Positions 54,259 to 62,382 of a stretch of DNA of 64,000 nt are shown one piece after another. This DNA is from Bacteroides sp. Its GTDB lineage: Bacteria; Bacteroidota; Bacteroidia; Bacteroidales; Muribaculaceae. Below the pieces are notes generated by a model, which was not told where the DNA came from, made no database searches, and saw nothing but the letters and a program-made list of their open reading frames with translations. The translations under genes and the position numbers were made by a program. Position 1 is the stretch's first letter. Each line of letters opens with the position of its first letter. Where the stretch lies: contig JAAVBC010000017.1 in NCBI GenBank assembly GCA_014803765.1, positions 1 through 64,000 on the forward strand. The letters run 5' to 3'.

Positions 54259-54831
54259 TCACAAAAGAGGAATTTCAAAAGAATTAATTACATGGTGTCC
54301 TGTCTTATCAAGAAGTGCCCAGTATTCGGAATGAATCTTATTGCCGTAAGCTCCGATTCCCTCATATTCGATCTTTACGCGCCAACCGGTAAATTTCCTT
54401 GTGTTCACTGTCGGCTGCTCAATCATAGGAGCATCCATACTTCTCAGGACCGACATTGCCGACATCTGACGGAACATTAGATCATTGACATTATCATCTA
54501 ATTTTTCAATAGATTCCAAATTATTAGTGACAGACATTACTTTGTCATTAATAGCCATGAGAATGCTGCTGATCTTTTGCTTATCATTAGTTGAAAGAAA
54601 TTCATGATTAAAAATAGAGTCCGGTTTGCTCACCGCAATAATTTTGACATCATCAGGATTTACAGCAGTAGCGAGTAAGGCTGTCTCGGCAGACTCGGAC
54701 GCGCTTCTTTTCGGATCACATGCGCAGGCATATAAGAATGTGAAAGAAGCAAGAACCATCAGACAAATAGTTGTAAAAACCATTCCTCCGAAATTCACCT
54801 GTCGCATAGAAGATTCGATTGTCTTTGTCAT
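54259..54831 (-). CDS. Lipoprotein, unknown function
   Basis: 190 aa with a membrane/lipoprotein signal (CLMVLASFTFLYACACDP). Middle part helical, ending in RVKIEYEGIGAYGNKIHSEY. No family recognised. Adjacent to the TrbJ-like gene (15 bp), so it may be part of the transfer apparatus rather than the surface fibre. Confidence 0.6.
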   Translation of the reverse strand: MTKTIESSMRQVNFGGMVFTTICLMVLASFTFLYACACDPKRSASESAETALLATAVNPDDVKIIAVSKPDSIFNHEFLSTNDKQKISSILMAINDKVMSVTNNLESIEKLDDNVNDLMFRQMSAMSVLRSMDAPMIEQPTVNTRKFTGWRVKIEYEGIGAYGNKIHSEYWALLDKTGHHVINSFEIPLL

Positions 54832-54846
54832 GATGTTAAAAGATTA

Positions 54847-55566
54847 TTAGAGTTGATTCCACTTACGTATTAGATATTCCACAGTAATCTTGCCGGACAT
54901 AATATTACACCAGCCCTTCGGATCCATTCTATACCATAGAGAGTTCCAAGAGAGAGTCCGGCATTGCCACGCGAGAATAAACAGATCTATTTTAATTTTC
55001 TCGAGTCTTCTCACAACTTCATTGGCGATATAATATCTTTCCGCAGAATTAAGAAGATTTACTTTCTTGTTTACGGTCTGTCCACCCTCAGTTGTTTCGT
55101 ATGTTCCTGAGGTCACGAGCTGCTTCATGAAGGGATAAAGAGATGCCATCTGAGCATAAACATCATTTATTTCATCGGACACGATAGCAGCGATTGCAGT
55201 ACCTTTTAAATTGCCCTTTACCGAATTGGTAAGAAGGACAATATTTTGGGGTATTTCAACCCCCACAAGTTCAGCAGCTCTCTTAATCTGGTAAAGATTT
55301 GACATTACAGATGACGCCTCAGACAGATAGTCGAGCATTTGATTCTCGACTTTATGCACTCTGTCCAAAGCTGCCGTCACAGTGGCTTCAGCTGTTATCA
55401 TTTTTTCCTGCATACTCTTTCGCTCCTTCTGAATTTGCTGTTCGACTCCGACCTGAGTACCCACGGCAGCCGTCAGTACCGGATCAACCTTTGCCACAGC
55501 AGCATCAGTATTAAAATTTCCAGCAAAGAGGAATGTCATAAGGAATGGTAAAGCTAATCGTCTCAT
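54847..55566 (-). CDS. Secreted helical protein, possible TrbJ/VirB5-like transfer protein
   Basis: 239 aa with a signal peptide (MRRLALPFLMTFLFAGNFNT) and a long coiled coil (QIQKERKSMQEKMITAEATV; LDRVHKVENQMLDYLSEASS). The layout of a signal peptide plus helical hairpin is like TrbJ/VirB5 minor pilins and DUF4141-type TraI proteins. The name is inferred from layout and location, not from motifs. Confidence 0.55.
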   Translation of the reverse strand: MRRLALPFLMTFLFAGNFNTDAAVAKVDPVLTAAVGTQVGVEQQIQKERKSMQEKMITAEATVTAALDRVHKVENQMLDYLSEASSVMSNLYQIKRAAELVGVEIPQNIVLLTNSVKGNLKGTAIAAIVSDEINDVYAQMASLYPFMKQLVTSGTYETTEGGQTVNKKVNLLNSAERYYIANEVVRRLEKIKIDLFILAWQCRTLSWNSLWYRMDPKGWCNIMSGKITVEYLIRKWNQL

Positions 55567-55582
55567 ATCATCATATCAAAGA

Positions 55583-56779
55583 TTAATATTTGGGAGAGAT
55601 CCGGCGTCTTTCAGACAGATTCTCGTCACGTTCATATTTAGATGTTGTCAGGGTAGGATTAATCATTTTCCCTTGAAGACAATCGTTCCAATCCTTGAAA
55701 TTGGCGGGAGGTGTGCGTTGATCCATAGCCACATCAGTAGGATAGATTTTCTTCAATTGGTCGACAATCGGAAGCTCCGGATTAATATTAAGAATTTCTC
55801 CATCCTTGTTGATACGGATTGAGTTTTCAGCTTTACTGATTTTGATTTGCTGACCGGAAGCAACTGCATATAGTCTTACAGCATTCACTCTTCCGGCTAA
55901 ATCATTATCGAAACAATCAATTATTCTGGCATTCGGGAATCGGTCGATCATACTCAAAACCTGACGATCTGAGAAAGTACCACCCATTGATACCATAGCG
56001 ATCTCATTTCCCATTTTATGATGATTTATCTGATGGAAAGCCATTGCGTCAAAAGCGGATTCAAAGAAATACAGATCCTTCACCAAAGAATTATTACCAT
56101 TCGAAAAATCCGCAACCCACGCTGCAGAGTTGGAATTAGTGCCTGCAGCTTTTGACTTAAAACCGCCATAACCTCTAATTTCATACCCTACAACACCCTC
56201 CTGACATGATGCCGTGTAAGGAAAACCAATATTATACCCCTTGAAATTTTTATTCTGTGTATCTGATACGAGATGAATAAAAGGGGAGAATGCCATTACG
56301 GTTTCCTTATTCAATCCTCTTTGGGTAAAAAGATTCGGGATTCTGTCAGGATTAATGCGCTGAACAATATATCGCGAAGCATCAAAAGGTTTTTCGCCTT
56401 GATTTGAATTTATGTATTTAAGATCCTCCCGATACTCATTAACAGGCATGTGTGCCATTTTGGAGAGAATATTCGTTATCTGATCCCATTCATTACGTCC
56501 GAAAGTATTGAATGAGTTAAGATTCTCCTTAATAAGTGTTATGACATCACCTCGGGACCCATCACGTCTGAAGAAAGTCTGAGCAGCCTTATCATTTGTA
56601 TTCTTGATAACGATAGTGTCTACTTTCTGACCTCCCAAAACTTTAGACATCTCAAAGTAGCGTCCTACACCTGCAGAACGATCAAGACGATATCCAAGAG
56701 TATAGGCAACATCATCAATGCCCACTCGGGATTTCAGTTCCTGAAAGGAGACTCTATTGTTATTATATAGGTTACTCAT
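55583..56779 (-). CDS. TOPRIM-domain (primase-like) protein
   Basis: 398 aa. N-terminal part resembles the DUF3991/CHC2-associated domain (RVGIDDVAYTLGYRLDRSAG), with AQTFFRRDGSRGDVITLIKE; the TOPRIM part follows with FFESAFDAMAFHQINH (catalytic Glu) and ARIIDCFDNDLAGRVNA (DxD). Such proteins prime or process DNA during element transfer. No zinc CHC2 motif is visible, so primase activity is not assured. Confidence 0.82.
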   Translation of the reverse strand: MSNLYNNNRVSFQELKSRVGIDDVAYTLGYRLDRSAGVGRYFEMSKVLGGQKVDTIVIKNTNDKAAQTFFRRDGSRGDVITLIKENLNSFNTFGRNEWDQITNILSKMAHMPVNEYREDLKYINSNQGEKPFDASRYIVQRINPDRIPNLFTQRGLNKETVMAFSPFIHLVSDTQNKNFKGYNIGFPYTASCQEGVVGYEIRGYGGFKSKAAGTNSNSAAWVADFSNGNNSLVKDLYFFESAFDAMAFHQINHHKMGNEIAMVSMGGTFSDRQVLSMIDRFPNARIIDCFDNDLAGRVNAVRLYAVASGQQIKISKAENSIRINKDGEILNINPELPIVDQLKKIYPTDVAMDQRTPPANFKDWNDCLQGKMINPTLTTSKYERDENLSERRRISPKY

Positions 56780-56790
56780 CGATCAAATGT

Positions 56791-58149
56791 TTATCGGGTT
56801 AATTTCGGGCGAGATTCAGCTTCAATAGATTGATTCTTATTACTCTCAGCTATAATCTTATTGATTCCCGCGGAAAAATGCTTTTTAACTTCCATCATCA
56901 GAAAGACATCCTTCTCATGGGTATCTTTAAGAGATTCAAACATCCGTCCACGGTCGAGAGGGAGGGGACGGGTACCAAGCGGTTTACCATTAAAAAATCC
57001 CTTAAGTGAATGTTGGTCGTATTTATCGCGATAGATATAAGAACCTTTGTACATCAGCGGATCATCCATCGAAAGACCGGTTTGCTTTGAAGAAGTTACG
57101 AGCAATGGGTCATTGCCGAGTTTCATTCTCTGTATATCAATTTTTTCCATAATGAATTTCGAAGCTTTATTGACATCAGACATCACAGAAAGAAGGAATT
57201 TAGGTTCCTTTCTCAACGTTGATATCCAAGCGTTGAGATAGGCTGCCGAGTTGTCAGTAATTTTTGAGCTGAAACCCAAAGAACTACCGACCAATGAAGA
57301 AGAAAGCTCTGCTACCAATTCCTCCTTTGCATACTTAGGATCACCAAAGACTTTTCCAACCTCTCTTTTGAGAACAGGCACAGTCGAATGTGTCATTTCA
57401 TGCAGTAAGGTAGAATAGAAGGACATACCATTTTCATAGACTCTCTCCGGGGTATCACCTGTATTGAACTGACTCTTCTTCGGCACGACCACAACATTCT
57501 CAGCGGGCGAATAATAAGCATTTTTGGATATTTCCTTTGCATTAATCGGGCATATCCATTCCTGCTTACTTATCATTCGGTCGATCTCCTGATTGACATA
57601 CATTCCGTGCTCATCTCTCAAATCCCTTTTACCAAAACCTTTGCAAAGGGCTTCGTACTTATCGGGGTGGACCTCTCTAAAATTAGTCTGGTCGATATTG
57701 AAGACATTATAAGATTTCAGAAAAGAACGAACGTTACATTCCTTTTGTTCCTCTTTCGAAAGTTTCTCAAAATCCTCCAATTTTATTGATTTCCCATTTT
57801 TGTCCTTTATGGTAATATCCCAATAAGTGACAGGGAAAGCCTTTTCTCCCTTAAGTACACTTGCATCCTGAGCCTTAACCTGATTAAAAGTCAAATATAC
57901 AGGAGTCTTATAACCTTTCATAGTTGAATCCAAAAGCAGAAAAAAAGAATTTCCGCCATTATAGGATCTTCCTGAAAGATTACGAGGCATACCTGCAAAA
58001 GTGCCGGGGGTAATCCATTCCTTTTGCCAAGGTTGGTCGCGCAAGGTTTCCATTCGCGAAATCATCATTTCAGCGAATTTATCCAATGCTTTGTTTCCGG
58101 AAGATATGATATCAGGCTTATCAGTTCCAGATTCCATAGTATTCATCAT
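56791..58149 (-). CDS. ArdC-like antirestriction protein/zincin
   Basis: 452 aa. N-terminal ArdC single-strand-binding domain (PWQKEWITPGTFAGMPRNLS; YKTPVYLTFNQVKAQDASVL) and a C-terminal metallopeptidase domain with STLLHEMTHSTVP (HExxH) plus the downstream Glu in KEELVAELSSSLVG. ArdC proteins protect incoming element DNA from restriction. Start 58,149 or 58,137; overlaps the upstream 82-aa gene by up to 29 bases. Confidence 0.88.
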   Translation of the reverse strand: MMNTMESGTDKPDIISSGNKALDKFAEMMISRMETLRDQPWQKEWITPGTFAGMPRNLSGRSYNGGNSFFLLLDSTMKGYKTPVYLTFNQVKAQDASVLKGEKAFPVTYWDITIKDKNGKSIKLEDFEKLSKEEQKECNVRSFLKSYNVFNIDQTNFREVHPDKYEALCKGFGKRDLRDEHGMYVNQEIDRMISKQEWICPINAKEISKNAYYSPAENVVVVPKKSQFNTGDTPERVYENGMSFYSTLLHEMTHSTVPVLKREVGKVFGDPKYAKEELVAELSSSLVGSSLGFSSKITDNSAAYLNAWISTLRKEPKFLLSVMSDVNKASKFIMEKIDIQRMKLGNDPLLVTSSKQTGLSMDDPLMYKGSYIYRDKYDQHSLKGFFNGKPLGTRPLPLDRGRMFESLKDTHEKDVFLMMEVKKHFSAGINKIIAESNKNQSIEAESRPKLTR

Positions 58150-58369
58150 CTATGAATTGATGCTCAATCATATCAATTTCAACCATCTCTGTAAAGAGTT
58201 CTGCAGATGTAGAATCCGGCTGGCAGTTATGATCTCTACACCATTCGAGATAATCCCGGGCGTGTTCACCATTCATAACATACTGAAGATAGTCTATTGT
58301 GCCCATTTGGAGCATTGCCACTCTTTCTTCATAAGGGATGGGTTCGCGGACAGTATTCTGAATATCCAT
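58121..58369 (-). CDS. Hypothetical protein, 82 aa
   Basis: Acidic protein (DIQNTVREPIPYEERVAMLQ; TEMVEIDMIEHQFIDDEYYG), no domain recognised. Placed between the MutS-I fusion and ArdC with overlap into the latter, implying a shared transcript. Similar small acidic proteins occur beside ArdC in Bacteroidales elements. Confidence 0.6.
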   Translation of the reverse strand: MDIQNTVREPIPYEERVAMLQMGTIDYLQYVMNGEHARDYLEWCRDHNCQPDSTSAELFTEMVEIDMIEHQFIDDEYYGIWN

Positions 58370-58387
58370 TGCAGTTTGATTAATCAG

Positions 58388-60061
58388 TTATAATTTAAGG
58401 GATTTACCCTGTTTTTCATTCTCTTGTTCGGCAGTAACGGCTACCTTATTCGGGTTACTTCTGGAATATGCGTCCATAACACCCTTCACGTACATAGTCA
58501 GTGCCATTTCATCTCGGGATTTTGTCAACTCACTTGCCAACTCCCTTACGCCACCGGCTGCGTATGCGTATTCGCCCTTAACCTCCATCCAAGAATTATT
58601 TACGGTATTTACATGCAGATAATGTTTGTCCGAAGCGGAATAGGGAACATTATACGTAAGAATCTGATTCTCCTTTCTTATTGGTTCGGGTTGTCCGAGA
58701 GCCTTAAGAAAATCAGTCAACTTCACTTCATCAAGATAAGAAGACTTCCCTTTGGGGGAAGAAATGCCCTGCTGTTCGGTTTTCTCGGCGGTCTTGACTG
58801 AAAGTTTTCCTGAAATCAAATGTTCGATTTCTTTACCCAGATATTTCTGAGCGAGTTGTTCGCGCGATGCGGTATGCCAATGAAAATAAGAATGGGCATC
58901 ATCGTAAGACAATACTTTAGGTGCGGTCTTACCTTTTTCTCCGAGATCTACAGAAATACCCCAGTTCTTATCGTTAAGTTTACTGATTCTGATTTGCTCG
59001 GTTTTAACTTCATCGGGCAGAACATAACGCTGATAAGCCGAAGCCAATCCAAGCTTTTCACCGAAATTCTTTTCAACCAATTGCCCCGGAGTCATTACAC
59101 GGTCGAAGAAGGCATTAAGATCCTCTTTAGAAGCAAGAGTCGACATCTGCCTGTCATCTACCTTTGCATAGAACTTATATTTGCCGTAATCTTCCCGCTC
59201 CTGATTGGTTTCCTTATAGACATTAAACTTATGAACAGTCATATTGCCTTCCGGTCCTTCAATAACATTAGGGAATACATAAGCTTCAGCCGGCACTTTT
59301 TCCATAAGTTTAGTCGGATAATATTTCTGCATGAGTTCAGGTACGCTTAATTCCTTATTGGCGTACTTGGCTGCATCTTCGACAGTCATCAATTGCGGTT
59401 TAAGCTGCACGCCGTCAAGTTTAGCGGTGAAATACCAATTAAGCGGATTTGTGTTACCCTGATACGCATGGGCATGAGTAACTTTTTCCCCATTAGGTGT
59501 CACCATCTGAGGGGGGCGCTGCTGTTTCGCCTCGGTTTTGGTCTCAGCTTTAGCCACGGATTTATCCTCAGAAATTTCAGAAGTTGATTTCTCTTTAATT
59601 TTCGGAGTTTTTTCTACAGCTGCAGTCGCGGTCTCCTTAACATTTTGAGTTTGACCGGGTGTGATAATTTCTGTAGGGGTTCCGCCACGTTTCACAGTCT
59701 GTTTCGGATCTTCAAGCTGCTCACAGATGGCGACCCTCATACCGGCACGGACAAGTTTTGGCAGGTATGTGTCAAGTGCATGATGTGGAAATCCTGCAAG
59801 GGGCAAGGGGGGGGTATGTGCAGACCTTGTTAAAGTAATTTGTAATATTTGAGAAGCTTTGATAGCATCCTGATCAATACATTCATAGAAGTCTCCAACT
59901 CTGAAAAGTAATATCGCGTCAGGATGTTTTGCCTTCATTGCTTCGTATTGTGTGAGAAGAGTGGGTTTTGGCAAACCATTTTTCTTATCTTCTGATTTTG
60001 TTTTGGCTTGCGCCTTTGGCTGCTCCTGTTCGGAAGCCTGTTCTTTCTTTTTTCTTGGCAT
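58388..60061 (-). CDS. MutS domain I fusion protein of the conjugative element
   Basis: 557 aa. Residues ~35-120 are a MutS mismatch-recognition domain (domain I): [20 protein letters not shown], then [29 protein letters not shown] and [12 protein letters not shown]. No MutS ATPase or clamp follows. After a Lys/Glu-rich linker (~130-190), the rest (~200-557) is in the style of the DUF3945/DUF4099 proteins of Bacteroidales elements. The domain lacks the enzyme it normally serves; it may bind distorted DNA or interfere with host repair during transfer. Confidence 0.85.
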   Translation of the reverse strand: MPRKKKEQASEQEQPKAQAKTKSEDKKNGLPKPTLLTQYEAMKAKHPDAILLFRVGDFYECIDQDAIKASQILQITLTRSAHTPPLPLAGFPHHALDTYLPKLVRAGMRVAICEQLEDPKQTVKRGGTPTEIITPGQTQNVKETATAAVEKTPKIKEKSTSEISEDKSVAKAETKTEAKQQRPPQMVTPNGEKVTHAHAYQGNTNPLNWYFTAKLDGVQLKPQLMTVEDAAKYANKELSVPELMQKYYPTKLMEKVPAEAYVFPNVIEGPEGNMTVHKFNVYKETNQEREDYGKYKFYAKVDDRQMSTLASKEDLNAFFDRVMTPGQLVEKNFGEKLGLASAYQRYVLPDEVKTEQIRISKLNDKNWGISVDLGEKGKTAPKVLSYDDAHSYFHWHTASREQLAQKYLGKEIEHLISGKLSVKTAEKTEQQGISSPKGKSSYLDEVKLTDFLKALGQPEPIRKENQILTYNVPYSASDKHYLHVNTVNNSWMEVKGEYAYAAGGVRELASELTKSRDEMALTMYVKGVMDAYSRSNPNKVAVTAEQENEKQGKSLKL

Positions 60062-60182
60062 ATCAGTTGATTTTATTTCGGGTTCGGATACGATATTGTT
60101 TTTAGAGTAGTTATATTCCTGATAGAGAATATTGAGATCATTCCTGAAATTTTTTCGGGCTGCCCTTATCTGTCAGGCATCA

Positions 60183-60968
60183 TTATAGTTTCAGACCATT
60201 TGACTCACTGCGTTTTTCTGAGGGATCGAGCTTGATTGCTCTTTCAGTAGATTGCTTATCTACAATTTTTTGATACTCCCATCGGTTACGGTCTGTCTGA
60301 ACAATACCTACAAATTCGGGATGCGCAACATCATATCTCATCTCCTGCTGTCGTTTCCATTCGTTGAAATCTCCTTTTACAACTTTAAAGCCCTGAGGTT
60401 CTTTCAAGTCCACGCCTACGCTCACTTTCTGATCACCCACTGTCAGTTCCACCGGCTTTCCCAAGGCTGCACGTTCCATCTGTTCCGTGCCAAGACTGAT
60501 ATCCTTTATTTTTGAGACTTCTGTAAGTCTCTCTTTCATCAAGATATCCTCGGATTTCCTGATTAAAACCGATTTGGTCTCAGGATCCATCTGAATTAAG
60601 ACATCCTTAACGGTGCCATCCTGCATCGCCATCTTACGAGAAAAGATCTCACCTTTATTAAGTCTTTCCTGCTCATTTGTCAATCCTAATTGATTCAATG
60701 TCGTCTGTGACACTTCTCTTCTTACAGGATAAGTCACAAGCTGCAAATTGTTAAACTCATCCTTAGCCAATTGGAGCTTGACAGGAATAAGCATTACACG
60801 ACCATCACCGGTCGGTATACGTGCCTGCATCACCGGAGTTATCTCACCGGCTAACAGTCTATTCTTAAAATCCTTCGGAAGAGCATCTGCCAACTCTCTA
60901 TTAATGCCAAGCTTTTCAAGTTCTTTGTATGGCATATTGTTTTGAGAAATGGTGTCAGGTGTTTGCAT
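60183..60968 (-). CDS. DUF4099/DUF3945-type element protein
   Basis: 261 aa from ATG 60,968. YKELEKLGINRELADALPKD is the DUF4099 start, and FKNRLLAGEITPVMQARIPT, RIPTGDGRVMLIPVKLQL with later FKVVKGDFNEWKRQQEMRYD are the DUF3945-like parts. These occur in transfer regions of Bacteroidales conjugative elements, function unknown. Adjacent to the related MutS-I fusion. Confidence 0.8.
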   Translation of the reverse strand: MQTPDTISQNNMPYKELEKLGINRELADALPKDFKNRLLAGEITPVMQARIPTGDGRVMLIPVKLQLAKDEFNNLQLVTYPVRREVSQTTLNQLGLTNEQERLNKGEIFSRKMAMQDGTVKDVLIQMDPETKSVLIRKSEDILMKERLTEVSKIKDISLGTEQMERAALGKPVELTVGDQKVSVGVDLKEPQGFKVVKGDFNEWKRQQEMRYDVAHPEFVGIVQTDRNRWEYQKIVDKQSTERAIKLDPSEKRSESNGLKL

Positions 60969-60994
60969 GATTATAAAATATTTTTGTAACTTTG
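60962..60994 (+). promoter_or_regulatory. Promoter of the glucosaminidase gene
   Basis: TTTG at 60,962-60,965, 21 nt, TAACTTTG at 60,987-60,994; ATG of the next gene is at 61,048. It overlaps the start codon of the divergent DUF4099 gene. Confidence 0.65.
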
Positions 60995-61047
60995 CGACAT
61001 CGTTATCTATTGATGACACGCAAATTTAAGTAAATAAAATAGTACGG

Positions 61048-61743
61048 ATGAAATACCTTACACTTTTTTTTTCATTAATTCTCGGATTAACTTTTACACC
61101 ACAGGGAAAAGCCCAATTTTACACTATAACGAGAGATAGTAAGCAAGTAATCAATGATATAAGAAATATAAAGCATCAAGAGGAAATAAGAGGACAGAAA
61201 GAGACACAGACGGAAACAGATACTCTATCTGCAGAACGCGAAGTCGAAATAAGTACAGAAAGAGAACGCTCCCTTGATTATAAAAAAGCGAGAGAGCGGT
61301 ATTCGGTGAAAAGTAATAAAAATCTAAAGAGGAAAAGGCTACGTAAGGACACGTCTGTAAACTCAAAAGATTCCGTCAAAGCTATTTTATCAGATAAACA
61401 TTATCTTCCGGAACTTACTGTTGGGAATCTTATTGCAGAGATAAAGAAGCAGGAACTTAAGCATCCTGAAATAGTACTGGCTCAAGCAATCCTTGAAACG
61501 GGATGGTTTACTTCCCCTGTCTGTAAGAATAAAAATAATCTATTTGGTCTGACTAATCCGAGAACAAAGGAATATTACGAATTTTCACATTGGACGGAAT
61601 CTGTCAAAGCCTATTACACAAAAGTCCAATACCGATATAAGGGAGGAAATTATCTATATTGGCTGCGAGATATCGGATACGCAGAAGCCCCCAATTATAT
61701 TCAATCGCTTACCCGGGTAATTAGAACTCTCAGAAAATTATAA
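61048..61743 (+). CDS. Secreted glucosaminidase-domain muramidase (FlgJ-like)
   Basis: 231 aa with a signal peptide (LTLFFSLILGLTFTPQGKAQ), a charged linker of ~90 residues, and a C-terminal glucosaminidase domain (HPEIVLAQAILETGWFTSP; NKNNLFGLTNPRT) including the catalytic Glu of ILETGW. It would cut peptidoglycan to let the transfer apparatus through the wall. Opposite in orientation to the genes around it and followed by the DUF3127 gene. Confidence 0.85.
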   Translation: MKYLTLFFSLILGLTFTPQGKAQFYTITRDSKQVINDIRNIKHQEEIRGQKETQTETDTLSAEREVEISTERERSLDYKKARERYSVKSNKNLKRKRLRKDTSVNSKDSVKAILSDKHYLPELTVGNLIAEIKKQELKHPEIVLAQAILETGWFTSPVCKNKNNLFGLTNPRTKEYYEFSHWTESVKAYYTKVQYRYKGGNYLYWLRDIGYAEAPNYIQSLTRVIRTLRKL

Positions 61744-61784
61744 AGAAATCAAGTATTAACTTAATATCATTAAAGTCAAAAAGA

Positions 61785-62072
61785 ATGGAAATCAAAGGAA
61801 AGGTATTTGCGAACCTTGGCATTCAGAAAGGAGTGTCAAAAGCAGGAAAAGAATGGGAGAAAGCTACCATAGTAATAGAAACCGAGGGGATGTATCCCCA
61901 AAAGGTAGCTCTTGACAATCTTAAAAATGCTCAGGAGTTTGGGAAGTTAACTCCCGGGACTCCCGGAATCTTTCACATTGAACTCAGCAGTACGGAGTTC
62001 AACGGGCGATGGTATACTAACGTCACCTGTTGGCAATGGCAGATTCTGCAGTCTCCTACAGTAGGAGCATAG
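61785..62072 (+). CDS. DUF3127 OB-fold-like protein
   Basis: 95 aa: MEIKGKVFANLGIQKGVSKA, then EWEKATIVIETEGMYPQKVA and WYTNVTCWQWQIL. This matches the DUF3127 family of Bacteroidota (OB-fold-like, probably binds single-stranded DNA or replaces Ssb on the element). A shared transcript with the muramidase is likely (41-bp gap). Confidence 0.82.
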   Translation: MEIKGKVFANLGIQKGVSKAGKEWEKATIVIETEGMYPQKVALDNLKNAQEFGKLTPGTPGIFHIELSSTEFNGRWYTNVTCWQWQILQSPTVGA

Positions 62073-62103
62073 AAATAATTTTAGAACGAAGCAATAAGAT
62101 GAG

Positions 62104-62137
62104 AAAAAAGTGCGAGCCTCACGGTCCGCACTTTTTT
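62104..62137. terminator. Terminator after the DUF3127 gene
   Basis: AAAAAAGTGCG (62,104-62,114) pairs with CGCACTTTTTT (62,127-62,137). The loop is AGCCTCACGGTC. In the gap 62,073-62,382 a second hairpin at 62,263-62,292 (ACAGATA/TATCTGT) has the same CCTCACGGTC loop; no gene is visible. Confidence 0.85.
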
Positions 62138-62382
62138 AGTAAATTCAACAAAACAATTAATGTTCTACATAACATCTCAAATGAAAAAGTCTACATTACT
62201 TTTATGGCACAAAAGTAATAAAGAATCATGTCAGAACCTAAATACCTTACACAAAAAACAAAACAGATACAAACCTCACGGTCTATATCTGTCTGCGAGA
62301 ACATTTACTTGCCTTTAAATACTCTCAGGTCTATTACCATCATTAATTTCAATATTAACTTAAACGATCAACCAATGAAAAT

